The position numbers and the translations under genes are program-made. The notes beneath the pieces were generated by a model. It did no database searches and was not told the DNA's origin. It saw only the letters and a program-made list of their open reading frames with translations. 64,000 nucleotides of DNA, from positions 1 to 64,000 of the forward strand of contig JAUICD010000008.1 in NCBI GenBank assembly GCA_030427965.1. Reading direction: 5' to 3'. Every line of letters begins with the position of its first letter. Within the stretch, counting starts at the first letter, position 1. Below are positions 1 to 7,289 of this stretch, one piece after another. Source of the stretch: Bdellovibrionia bacterium (GTDB lineage Bacteria; Bdellovibrionota; Bdellovibrionia; Bdellovibrionales; JAUICD01).

Positions 1-1
1 T

Positions 2-340
2 CTAGCCTGCGTGATAGGTGGGATTTTATTAAGTGCTGTATCCAATGTGGTTTGTATTTTAGGAGCAATGGCAGTGAGTTCTATTAAGCTTGGGTATTCC
101 ACTGGTGCATTTATCACTTCAATGAAACAGTTTGTAGAATTTCAAGATTTGATATTTGCTCTTATAAAGGGTGGGATTTTTGGTGCTGTTATCCCAATTG
201 TGAGTTGTTTTTATGGTTTCAGGTGTAAAGCGGGCGCTGAAGGGGTGGGGCTTGCAACCACAAGCAGTGTGGTGACTAGTAGTGTGATGATTATTGTATT
301 AGACTTTGTATTGGCGTGGGTCTTTTCGAATTTTTATTAG
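2..340 (+). CDS. MlaE-family ABC lipid-transport permease, 3' part only
   Basis: The reading frame is open from the left edge, so only the C-terminal ~112 residues are present. They contain hydrophobic segments and a late 'GFRCKAGAEGVGLATTSSVV' stretch, which is typical of the last part of MlaE/YrbE permeases (inner-membrane component of the MCE retrograde lipid transporter). The next gene, after 9 bases, encodes the MCE substrate-binding partner, which supports the call. The ATPase (MlaF) is not in the window and may lie upstream, or elsewhere in the genome. The family is clear; the exact substrate is not. Confidence 0.85.
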   Translation, partial: LACVIGGILLSAVSNVVCILGAMAVSSIKLGYSTGAFITSMKQFVEFQDLIFALIKGGIFGAVIPIVSCFYGFRCKAGAEGVGLATTSSVVTSSVMIIVLDFVLAWVFSNFY

Positions 341-349
341 GAGCAAAAA

Positions 350-1129
350 ATGAGAGTTGAAACCAAGGTCGGTATTCTCTTTATTACATCTGTAGGGCTT
401 GTTGTCTTGTTTGCTTATCTTATTGGGATGATTGATCCTTCTTCAAAATCTCACGAATTGAATGTGATGTACAATTTTGCTGGTGGAATAGAAGTGGGTT
501 CTCCTGTGAGAGTGATGGGAATCAAGGTTGGAAAGGTAAAAGCAATTGAATTTGACCCAGATATGAAGATGCCAGATGGTGAAGAGGTCAAACTTAGAAT
601 CAAAATATCTATTTCGCAAAAAGCATGGCCTACAATCAAAAGAGACAGTCGGTTTTATGTAAATTTGGCTGGAGTCATTGGTGAAAAGTATCTTGAAGTA
701 ACTCCCGGAAGCAGCGAGTCGACTTTTTTCCAACCAGGGGAAGTGGTACGAGGTTCTGATCCACCTCGAATTGATCAACTGATTTCTCAAGGTTATGGCC
801 TTGTCGGAAAAATGTTGGAGCTTTTTGAGGCAAACCAGGGAAGTGTTTCAAATACTATAAAAATGTTGGATTCCCTTGTTACAAACCTCAATCGAACACT
901 CGTGTTGTTTGACAAAACAACTAAGAATGTTCGAATTCAAACATTGTTAAAAAATATGGAAGAGATCTCTACAGATATTCGATCTGTGAGTCAAAGGCTG
1001 CGAACAGATGAGACTAAGAAAACATTGGATCTTATTCACACACTTGTTTGGCGACTTGAAGAGCTAGACAAACAGGCTATTCAGACATTTATGCAAGAAG
1101 AAGGGGTGAAGGCCCGAGTTGCATTTTAA
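350..1129 (+). CDS. MlaD-like MCE-domain lipid-binding protein
   Basis: 259 residues. One N-terminal membrane anchor (about residues 8-27) is followed by an MCE domain (about 35-118, with GSPVRVMGIKVGKV and an LAGVIGEKYLEV strand), then a helical tail (about 165-245) that probably multimerises. In characterised Mla systems this subunit is anchored in the inner membrane and passes phospholipids between a periplasmic carrier and the MlaE permease. An AGGAG ribosome site lies just before the ATG, and the gene directly follows the permease. No mlaC-like carrier gene follows, so the pathway is only partly visible here. Confidence 0.9.
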   Translation: MRVETKVGILFITSVGLVVLFAYLIGMIDPSSKSHELNVMYNFAGGIEVGSPVRVMGIKVGKVKAIEFDPDMKMPDGEEVKLRIKISISQKAWPTIKRDSRFYVNLAGVIGEKYLEVTPGSSESTFFQPGEVVRGSDPPRIDQLISQGYGLVGKMLELFEANQGSVSNTIKMLDSLVTNLNRTLVLFDKTTKNVRIQTLLKNMEEISTDIRSVSQRLRTDETKKTLDLIHTLVWRLEELDKQAIQTFMQEEGVKARVAF

Positions 1130-1146
1130 AAACAGGGGGTGAGTGC

Positions 1147-1740
1147 ATGAAAATACTAACTTTGTTCATAGGAATTTTTCACTTTTCACTAGCTCATGGA
1201 GCAATACTTGTTGAAGAGAATGGGCGAGAGGTTGTTTACGATACGAGATCTGCTAGCGATGGAATGGATTTAAGAACAAAACGGAGAATGGGCGTCGGAG
1301 CTGCTGCAGCTGGTGCGCACGGTGTTTTTGGGATCAATATTGATCTCAACCTCACGTCTCGGATAACAACAGAACTTGGCTTTGGTCTTTCAACAGAATT
1401 TCAAACGTTTCATTTTGCAGTGAAGAGGTATTTGGGCGGAGAATCTGTACTTCCATATATTGGTCTAGGTTATGCCAGATGGAGCAATAATGGCGAAACA
1501 CGAGGTGGGATTGAAGAGACAAATCCAGGATTTGTAGCTGAACAATTTATGTCTGAAGAAGATAAAGAAAAAGGTCGAATTACGGCCAATATTTTATATC
1601 CGGCAGCCGGAATTCAATATCTTTTGCTTGATGGTCGTTGGGCGGGATTTGGAATTCATGCTGAAATCGATATTTTATTGGAGGTGAGTGAGTTGGAAGC
1701 GGCTCCAACGGGATCAATAGGGGCAACTTATTACTTCTAA
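1147..1740 (+). CDS. Small outer-membrane beta-barrel protein, function unknown
   Basis: 197 residues with a signal peptide ending near residue 18 (a hydrophobic core, then LAHG). Glycine- and aromatic-rich alternating strands follow, and the protein ends in Tyr-Phe, the terminal aromatic typical of BamA-inserted barrels. The strand TTELGFGLSTEFQTFHFAV and the VLPYIGLGYAR segment resemble OmpW/OMP_b-brl type small barrels. It starts 17 bases after the MlaD-like gene and may be co-transcribed with it. A hairpin terminator follows at 1795-1831. The specific function is not recognisable. Confidence 0.7.
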   Translation: MKILTLFIGIFHFSLAHGAILVEENGREVVYDTRSASDGMDLRTKRRMGVGAAAAGAHGVFGINIDLNLTSRITTELGFGLSTEFQTFHFAVKRYLGGESVLPYIGLGYARWSNNGETRGGIEETNPGFVAEQFMSEEDKEKGRITANILYPAAGIQYLLLDGRWAGFGIHAEIDILLEVSELEAAPTGSIGATYYF

Positions 1741-1794
1741 AGTCTAGGACTCACTAGGTAAACTGTCAGTAGAGAGATAGTTCCAATTTAAGAC

Positions 1795-1831
1795 AAAAAA
1801 AAGCCTCTGGTTGCACCAGAGGCTTTTTTTT
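1795..1831. terminator. Bidirectional rho-independent terminator
   Basis: A perfect 9-bp stem (GCCTCTGGT at 1803-1811, ACCAGAGGC at 1815-1823) has a 3-base loop. It is flanked by eight A on the left and eight T on the right. It therefore gives a U-tract on either strand and can end both the barrel gene (+) and the histone-like gene (-), which converge here. Confidence 0.92.
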
Positions 1832-1851
1832 GTCGTTCAAAAGAAGTATTA

Positions 1852-2142
1852 CTACTTCTTTTTTCTGCGACGAGTGGTCTTCTTAGGCGCAGCGGCCTTT
1901 TTCTTTCTACGACGAGTCGTTTTCTTGGCAGCCTTTTTAGTTGCCTTCTTTCTACGACGAGTCGTCTTTTTAGCAGCCTTTTTAGTTGCCTTCTTACGAC
2001 GTCGAGTCGTCTTCTTTGCAGCCTTCTTAGTTGCTTTCTTCCTTCGAGTCGTCTTCTTAGCAGCTTTCTTAGTTGCTTTCTTCCGACGAGTCGTCTTCTT
2101 AGCTGTTTTCTTTGCAGCTTTCTTACGGCGTTTCTTTGCCAT
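1852..2142 (-). CDS. Lysine/arginine-rich histone H1-like protein
   Basis: 96 residues made almost entirely of Lys, Arg, Ala and Thr. About five tandem ~15-residue units of the type TTRRRKKATKKAAKK follow a short MAKKRRKK start. This composition is that of bacterial histone-H1-like tails (chlamydial Hc2, AlgP-type proteins), which bind and compact DNA. No folded domain is visible. The ATG has a very strong AGGAGGAG ribosome site (2146-2153), suggesting high expression. The repeats are imperfect at DNA level, so repeat-number variation between strains is plausible. Confidence 0.82.
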   Translation of the reverse strand: MAKKRRKKAAKKTAKKTTRRKKATKKAAKKTTRRKKATKKAAKKTTRRRKKATKKAAKKTTRRRKKATKKAAKKTTRRRKKKAAAPKKTTRRRKKK

Positions 2143-2198
2143 GTTCTCCTCCTAGGATAGGTTGAACATTGTTGTTTCTCTTGTTGTCTCTAAAAACA

Positions 2199-2226
2199 AG
2201 TCTACAACTGTGACTCTCTTCGTCAA
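2199..2226 (-). promoter_or_regulatory. Sigma-70-type promoter candidate for the histone-like gene
   Basis: On the minus strand TTGACG (2226-2221) is followed by 16 bases and TAGACT (2204-2199), about 57 bases before the start codon. The -35 matches 5 of 6 consensus bases. Motif match only. Confidence 0.5.
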
Positions 2227-2234
2227 CTAAAAGT

Positions 2235-2250
2235 TTTAACTTAAGTTAAA
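2235..2250. repeat. Perfect 16-bp palindrome in divergent promoter region
   Basis: TTTAACTTAAGTTAAA is a perfect palindrome. It sits just upstream of the histone-gene -35 box and 16 bases before the earliest start of the TadB-like gene. This is a natural place for an operator serving both genes. No regulator is identified. Confidence 0.5.
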
Positions 2251-2265
2251 TTTTGTGCACTTTTT

Positions 2266-3042
2266 TTGCTTTTACTTTCTTTTGTGGAAACAAAACTCCT
2301 ATTTTTTATATTTGTACTCGTTTTTTCCGGATTAATTTTCGTATTTCGGATGTTTCAAACATTGTTTTATCGTTACTACTTGCACTCAAAAGTCATTTTT
2401 CTCTCTGTAATTGGAGTGTTTTGCCTAGTTTTTCTTTATTTTTTGAATTTTACAGACACATTTGAAGAAATTTTTAGTTTTTTTATAACTTTGTTCGTAA
2501 TTGTTTCGATACTGTTTCTAATTGTTCCAGTTCTCTTAGAAAAAAGATTTAAAGACAATTTTTGTCACTATTTAGATATTTTAGTTTTAGAAATGAAGAT
2601 GGGACATACATTTCATCATTCAATTCGACGTGCATACATTAAATGTGATGCATTTATGCAACAAAAAGTAATTAAAATCATTGATCAATTGGATTTTGAA
2701 CCTTCGATAGCAGAGAGTGAGAACAATTCCTTTGCAAATGATGTGCTAAAGGAGTTTCGAATTATTAGTAAATGCAAAGAGAATTCTTTAAAAAGCGTAG
2801 AGTTTTTGCGCCAAAAGCACAAAATAAGAAACGAAATTCGACGTAGGTCCGGCCAAGTTTCATCGCAAATGATTTTTCAAGCGGCAATTGTCATCGGCAT
2901 TTACATTGCACTTATGATTTTGATCTTAATTTGGCAAGGAAGTGTGAGATCTCTGCCTTGGATTAAGCTATCAGCACCACTCATTATTCTAGGGGTAACA
3001 GCAATGTACTATATATATAGAGGGTTTAAATGGAAGATATAG
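2266..3042 (+). CDS. TadB-like type II secretion/pilus inner-membrane protein
   Basis: 258 residues. Hydrophobic N-terminal segments (about 8-30, 40-60, 68-90) are followed by a soluble helical region with LDILVLEMKMGHTFHHSIRR, and two C-terminal membrane helices (about 205-225, 232-250). This is the arrangement of the T2SSF domain of TadB, the platform protein of Flp/Tad pili. The start is uncertain: TTG at 2266 or GTG at 2284, neither with a clear ribosome site. The following TadC-like gene overlaps it by 13 bases. No TadA ATPase, pilin or secretin is in the window. Confidence 0.65.
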   Translation: MLLLSFVETKLLFFIFVLVFSGLIFVFRMFQTLFYRYYLHSKVIFLSVIGVFCLVFLYFLNFTDTFEEIFSFFITLFVIVSILFLIVPVLLEKRFKDNFCHYLDILVLEMKMGHTFHHSIRRAYIKCDAFMQQKVIKIIDQLDFEPSIAESENNSFANDVLKEFRIISKCKENSLKSVEFLRQKHKIRNEIRRRSGQVSSQMIFQAAIVIGIYIALMILILIWQGSVRSLPWIKLSAPLIILGVTAMYYIYRGFKWKI

Positions 3043-3458
3043 CTCCAGTATTGAGGTTTGTAATCGAAATGGAGTCTTCTTTGGAGAGAGGTGAAAGTGT
3101 TCGTACTGGAATCAGGTTTTATTTAAAACACCATCGGACAAACTTTTCAGCCCCACTTTTTCGAATCTTAAACTCACCGCAACCAGCACTTTCACCAGAG
3201 GAACGAGCAAGGCTTAAGAGTTCGTATCAAATTGCAGCACTTGAACTTATTGTCTATGCCCTAGAAGGCAAACCTGTTTTAAGTGAACTGCGTGAACTTA
3301 AAAATGAGATTGTTGCAGCATCAAATAGAAGAATTGATCAATTTGTCTCAGTTCTCCCAACAAAAATGATGATTCCACTGCTTTTCCTAATATTTCCAGC
3401 TCTTCTACTTCTTTTGTTTGGTCCCCTTGTTCAATCTCTTCAGGAGGCGTTAAATTGA
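3030..3458 (+). CDS. Short TadC-like membrane protein
   Basis: 142 residues. A soluble helical region (FVIEMESSLERGESVRTGIR) is followed by one C-terminal membrane segment (KMMIPLLFLIFPALLLLLFG), which resembles the end of a TadC/T2SSF domain. The family is usually nearly twice as long, so this is a reduced form or half-domain. The gene overlaps the upstream TadB-like gene, and its own stop overlaps the next TTG start as TTGA. That argues for a three-gene translationally coupled unit. Confidence 0.55.
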   Translation: MEDIAPVLRFVIEMESSLERGESVRTGIRFYLKHHRTNFSAPLFRILNSPQPALSPEERARLKSSYQIAALELIVYALEGKPVLSELRELKNEIVAASNRRIDQFVSVLPTKMMIPLLFLIFPALLLLLFGPLVQSLQEALN

Positions 3459-3835
3459 TTTATTTCGCTCTGATGTTGTTTATAGGAACTGCAACTGAAT
3501 TAAGTGCTATGGATATGAAGCGCGCAAATGAAATCATTCGTGCTGAAACAACGCATGAGTTCTTAGAGAAGATTGAATTTGAGACGCGTGGTGCAAAAAT
3601 CCAACAAATCTGTGAATCACTCAATATGAAATTTGCTCCAGTTTGTCTGATCAATGAATTGAAGTCTGTGAACATGAAGGGTTCAAGGGGGATAGAACTA
3701 GAGGGAAGATGTCTAAAGATTCAATCCTCTCAATTTCTTTCAAAAAAATGGTTAAATCATCTTCCAGAAGGTAGGTGTCGGAAACATGTAGAAAACCTAA
3801 TACTGATTCAAGCCTATCGTCGTCAAAAAATATAA
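3455..3835 (+). CDS. Small secreted protein of the TadB/C unit, unknown
   Basis: 126 residues. It starts at TTG with a GGAGG ribosome site (3443-3447) seven bases upstream, and the TTGA overlaps the previous stop codon. A hydrophobic N-terminus ending near TELSA suggests a signal peptide. The mature part has four cysteines (ICESL, APVCL, GRCLK, GRCRK), which could form periplasmic disulfides. No family is recognised. Coupling to the TadB/TadC-like genes suggests a role with that envelope machine. Confidence 0.6.
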   Translation: MIYFALMLFIGTATELSAMDMKRANEIIRAETTHEFLEKIEFETRGAKIQQICESLNMKFAPVCLINELKSVNMKGSRGIELEGRCLKIQSSQFLSKKWLNHLPEGRCRKHVENLILIQAYRRQKI

Positions 3836-3985
3836 GTGTTTTAAAAACTTATTGTTATCAAATGATCAACATTGATTGTAGATCAGTTTATAAACCTTAT
3901 TGGTGGTCTTGGCTCAAAGAGGGGTGGTTTTGATATTTGAAGAGGGGCTTTAAGGTGGCCCGGAAATTGAATTATCTGGGTTGCC

Positions 3986-5083
3986 ATGAAACTTTATCCG
4001 AAATGCGGATCTTACAATTTATTATGCTTAGTGGGTGAGGGACTCACAAGCAAGGTCTATAAGGCAGAGAGAGCTGATAGCGAGGGTTATTACAAGCACA
4101 CTGTTGCTATAAAAATTCTTAAATCTCGGAAAAACCTGTCTGCGCTTCAGGACGAAATAAAGACCTTGATGTCTGTTACCTCCAGCGGAGTTCCCAAGGT
4201 CTATGGATGGGAAAACTTTGGCAGTGGATCAGCTCTTATCATGGAATGGATTGAGGGCATTTCATTAAAAGACTTGGCAAGGCATGCTGAATTCACCTTG
4301 AGAGAAATCCATTATATTACTGATGAAGCATATAGAACTCTTAGAGATTTGAAGAAATCAGGTGTATGCCATGGGGATATTAGTCCCTCTAATATAATGA
4401 TTGAAAAAAGCGGTAGGGTTCGCCTTATAGATTTTGGAGTGAACTTAAGTTTAGATCAAAAACTGGGTTCTCCACGCTATTTTGCGCCAGAAATATGGAG
4501 CGGTGAAGATCCTAATATTTGGTCTGATTTTTTCTCACTAGGCCTTATTGAAGTAGAGCTTCGAAATGGAAGTATGTTTCATGATGAAGCAAGGGATTTG
4601 AAGGCCGCTTCAGTTGAAGCGGCAAAACGGAATTCGCAGTTGTTGTGTGAGAATGCTTCTGATCGGAAGTGGACGTGTCACGAAGACTTAACAGATGAGG
4701 AGTTGTGTGAGTTTCAAGAAAAGATTGAACAAGCCATATGTCGCCGCGAGTCGCCACAAATGAGCACTTTCATTCAAAAGAGAAAAAGTTCGATGAAGGG
4801 TAAGTTTTTAAAATTTGCATGGGCCCTGATATTTTTGTTATTTGGAATCATATCAGATGCGAGCTTGTTTCTACCAAAAGGCACAGTACATATCCGAACT
4901 CAGAGTTGGTATTTTATTTGGATGAACTCAATTCCAATTGGTTATACGCCAGTTGAGTCCTATTCACTTCCAGCAGGCCATTATAAAATGGAATATGCTT
5001 CATCAAAAAAAAGCGGTGTTTTGGAGTTTCAAATTAAAAGTGGAGAAATCAAAAATATAGACGATTCAGCTTTTGTGGATTGA
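3986..5083 (+). CDS. Membrane-anchored Ser/Thr protein kinase with PEGA-like tail
   Basis: 365 residues. The N-terminal kinase domain shows a glycine loop (GEGLTSKV, from residue 17), the ATP lysine in AIK (K43), a catalytic loop HGDISPSN (D131, N136; HGD replaces HRD), DFG (149-151) and APE (167-169). One membrane helix lies near 277-295. The C-terminal ~65 residues have the short beta pattern of PEGA domains (IPIGYTPVES...LPAGHYKMEY), expected on the periplasmic side. HGD is a variant also found in active bacterial kinases. It stands 23 bases before uppP, in the same direction. Confidence 0.85.
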   Translation: MKLYPKCGSYNLLCLVGEGLTSKVYKAERADSEGYYKHTVAIKILKSRKNLSALQDEIKTLMSVTSSGVPKVYGWENFGSGSALIMEWIEGISLKDLARHAEFTLREIHYITDEAYRTLRDLKKSGVCHGDISPSNIMIEKSGRVRLIDFGVNLSLDQKLGSPRYFAPEIWSGEDPNIWSDFFSLGLIEVELRNGSMFHDEARDLKAASVEAAKRNSQLLCENASDRKWTCHEDLTDEELCEFQEKIEQAICRRESPQMSTFIQKRKSSMKGKFLKFAWALIFLLFGIISDASLFLPKGTVHIRTQSWYFIWMNSIPIGYTPVESYSLPAGHYKMEYASSKKSGVLEFQIKSGEIKNIDDSAFVD

Positions 5084-5106
5084 ATCCATAAGTTACAATT
5101 CACTCA

Positions 5107-5931
5107 ATGAGTCGATTTGAAAGTATTCTTCTTGGAATTGTTCAAGGATTAACAGAATTTTTACCAGTATCAAGTTCTGGTCATCTTGTGGTTGTTCAAA
5201 AGCTTCTTGGTATTTCCCATCATGACATACAGTTTGATGTGGTTGTTCATGTGGCAACTCTTCTTTCGGTGCTGACAATTCTCAACAAACCCATTTTTTA
5301 CTATTTGAAACTTTTATTTCGAGATCTGGGTGAATTTAAGTACGGAAGTGGAGTTTCAGTTTCCATCCACTTAATACTTGGAACAGTCCCTACCGCTATT
5401 GTTGGACTGACGTTTCGAGAGTATTTTGAAACAGCCTTTTCTGAACCTAAAATTGTGGGTGTGTTTTTTCTCGTGACTGCAATCATCTTATATATAAGTC
5501 GTAGGTTTTCACAAATGGATCAAGGTATGAACTTAGATCGCTCTCAAGAAACAGTTGAAGAGCTTGCACGTATGCCGTTTTTTAAGAGCTTTGTAGTGGG
5601 GTGTTCTCAGGCTATTGCAATAGCACCAGGGGTAAGTCGATCTGGTACCACGATTGCGGTGGGGCTTTTTCAGGGAATGTCAGGATCTGTGTCTGCATAT
5701 TTGAGTTTTATGTTAGCAATTCCCGCAATTTTAGGTGCCTCTTTACTAGAGCTTAAAAATCTAGATTTGAGCGTAGTTCAAATAGAAACATTGGCCTGGG
5801 GTTTTGGTGCAGCTTATTTTTCAGGTGTTGTGGGTCTTTGGGGAGTATTAAAAATTGTCAAACAAGGACGCCTGGACTTCTTTGCTTACTATTTAATTCC
5901 TCTAGCACTACTTTGTTTCTTTTATCTCTAA
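5107..5931 (+). CDS. uppP: Undecaprenyl-diphosphatase UppP (BacA)
   Basis: 274-residue multi-pass membrane protein. It dephosphorylates undecaprenyl diphosphate so the lipid carrier can be reused for peptidoglycan and other polymers. Both family signatures are present: GLTEFLPVSSSGHL (residues 14-27, with E17 and H26) and a second motif around 173-182 (APGVSRSGTT) with the conserved arginine. The length matches the family. The upstream kinase gene is 23 bases away, suggesting co-transcription. A PAP2 phosphatase at 19032-19592 may do overlapping work. Confidence 0.95.
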   Translation: MSRFESILLGIVQGLTEFLPVSSSGHLVVVQKLLGISHHDIQFDVVVHVATLLSVLTILNKPIFYYLKLLFRDLGEFKYGSGVSVSIHLILGTVPTAIVGLTFREYFETAFSEPKIVGVFFLVTAIILYISRRFSQMDQGMNLDRSQETVEELARMPFFKSFVVGCSQAIAIAPGVSRSGTTIAVGLFQGMSGSVSAYLSFMLAIPAILGASLLELKNLDLSVVQIETLAWGFGAAYFSGVVGLWGVLKIVKQGRLDFFAYYLIPLALLCFFYL

Positions 5932-6179
5932 ATATATATAAAAAACCTAAGCTCCAGATGTAGTTTGTCAAAAGCAAGCAACCTTCTTTTAACGAACTCT
6001 TTTTTACCCCCACAAGTTCCATTTTACTAAGAGTTTCATATAAGGTGGTCACGTGCCCAATACTCACCTAACACTCCACGCGTTGGTGGCACCCCCCGTT
6101 TCACGAAGAGCTTGTAAGCGTGTCTTTTAAAACAGTTTATGCTCAGAAATTGAGGGGTTGTTAGAAATATTCTTACTAA

Positions 6180-6584
6180 TTATTTTTTACAAACGACATG
6201 AAGATTTCCATTCAACTGTAAACCTTCAGCTAAGTGTCTTCCACTGAAGGAACAAATGTAACCATCTTTTACCATTCGTTCGTCGGCAACCAACTGTCCA
6301 TGGAATTTTGTAAACTTATCTTCAACCTCGATTTTAGAGGCCCTGGAATCCCTCCCGCTATCAACTGGAGCCACACAACCACCTGCAATTGCAACTCCCC
6401 CCTTTTCACAAAGAATGATTATTTTCCTATTTGTATTGTTATTGATTGAGAAAGAATATTCTACGAGATATGTATCGCCTTCAACGATACTTACTTCTTC
6501 TGTCGCTAGAAATTCAGGTATTTCTCCATAGCCAGAAATAGAAAAGAATAGCGAAGTCATCAGAAATCCAAACCATTTTTTCAT
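6180..6584 (-). CDS. Small secreted protein, unknown function
   Basis: 134 residues. A clear signal peptide (Lys-Lys start, hydrophobic core, cleavage near SGYG) is followed by a mature part with cysteines at ILCEKGG, AGGCV, YICSF and VVCKK, likely disulfide-bonded in the periplasm. AAGGA lies seven bases before the ATG. No family is recognised. It lies alone, diverging from the XRE gene at 6694. Confidence 0.65.
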   Translation of the reverse strand: MKKWFGFLMTSLFFSISGYGEIPEFLATEEVSIVEGDTYLVEYSFSINNNTNRKIIILCEKGGVAIAGGCVAPVDSGRDSRASKIEVEDKFTKFHGQLVADERMVKDGYICSFSGRHLAEGLQLNGNLHVVCKK

Positions 6585-6693
6585 TTGTTATTCCTTTTTT
6601 ATAGTTAATAACATATTTATTTGTCTCACTTGTTTGCAGAGACGCCGTTTTGCGGCATGCAGGCCCCGGTGCTTCTCTTAAGAGCAATAGGCA

Positions 6694-7020
6694 ATGGAAC
6701 GTTCTCTACCTGTGGGAATAATTACAAAAGGCATACTAAAGCCCAATGAATTTAACCTAAAACGCACTAAAAAGAATTTATCCCTAGGTGAGTTTTTAAA
6801 GGCCCATAGAATTGGCGAAGAACTGAGCCAAACAGCTTTTGCAAAGTTTCTTGGAGTCTCCAAGCAAAGACTGTGTGATCTAGAGGCCAATCGGTCTAAT
6901 GTAAGTATTAAGCTCTGTAAATCACTTGCTAAGAAGTTAGGTCTTCCTCCCGAGTGGCTTGTAAAGTTGGCTCTTCAATATCAACTCAAAAAAGAAGGCC
7001 TGCGTTTAAAGGTTAGCTAA
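6694..7020 (+). CDS. XRE/HigA-like helix-turn-helix regulator, orphan
   Basis: 108 residues. A Cro/C1-type HTH spans about residues 35-95 (LSQTAFAKFLGVSKQRLCDLE with the recognition helix), followed by LAKKLGLPPEWLVKLALQYQL. This is the layout of HigA-type antitoxins and of small XRE regulators. No intact toxin gene adjoins it. It could be an antitoxin left after toxin loss or a stand-alone repressor. A MerR-family remnant lies immediately downstream on the other strand. Confidence 0.8.
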   Translation: MERSLPVGIITKGILKPNEFNLKRTKKNLSLGEFLKAHRIGEELSQTAFAKFLGVSKQRLCDLEANRSNVSIKLCKSLAKKLGLPPEWLVKLALQYQLKKEGLRLKVS

Positions 7021-7047
7021 AGCCGCCGTTTATCTTGATGGGTACCT

Positions 7048-7224
7048 TTAATTGGTTTTTGATAGTGTTTCCGTTTGCTCAAGATTCAGTAACCCTAAAG
7101 TTTCTTTTAGAGAAAACCCAATTTCCTGAGCTAGTTTTATGAATTCGAGTCGAACAATTACGTCAAAACCGAACTGTCGATAACTCGAATCTGTGCGTGT
7201 AGGTTCAGTATCAGTACAAGGCAT
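7048..7224 (-). pseudogene. MerR-family regulator remnant (N-terminal HTH lost)
   Basis: A 58-codon minus-strand frame that ends in a stop at 7050-7048. It encodes RTDSSYRQFGFDVIVRLEF followed by IKLAQEIGFSLKETLGLL. This matches the second half of the MerR DNA-binding domain ('R..sGYRqY..d.v.rL.fI..aq.lGFsL.eI..LL'). The first helix-turn-helix and the C-terminal coiled coil/effector region are missing. The ATG at 7224 lies in frame but the upstream sequence does not encode the HTH. It is probably a decaying fragment. Confidence 0.7.
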
Positions 7225-7244
7225 TTGTCGCCAGCGCCTTGTAC
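7214..7244. repeat. 9-bp inverted repeat at the broken end of the MerR remnant
   Basis: GTACAAGGC (7214-7222) and GCCTTGTAC (7236-7244) are perfect inverted copies separated by 13 bases. They sit exactly where recognisable MerR coding sequence begins. This may mark a rearrangement junction. Confidence 0.45.
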
Positions 7245-7289
7245 CAACTCCAAATCATCACCATCAATGATGTGAATTGTTAGCAGTCT

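Noticed and set aside
3956..3985. Sigma-54-like TGGCCCG-N4-TTGA before the kinase gene
   Set aside because: The essential GC at -12 is GA, and the implied start would leave only a few bases of leader. Too weak to list as a promoter.
5858..6067. Minus-strand frame of 69 codons overlapping the uppP end
   Set aside because: No ribosome site, no recognisable family, and part is antisense to uppP. Treated as chance.
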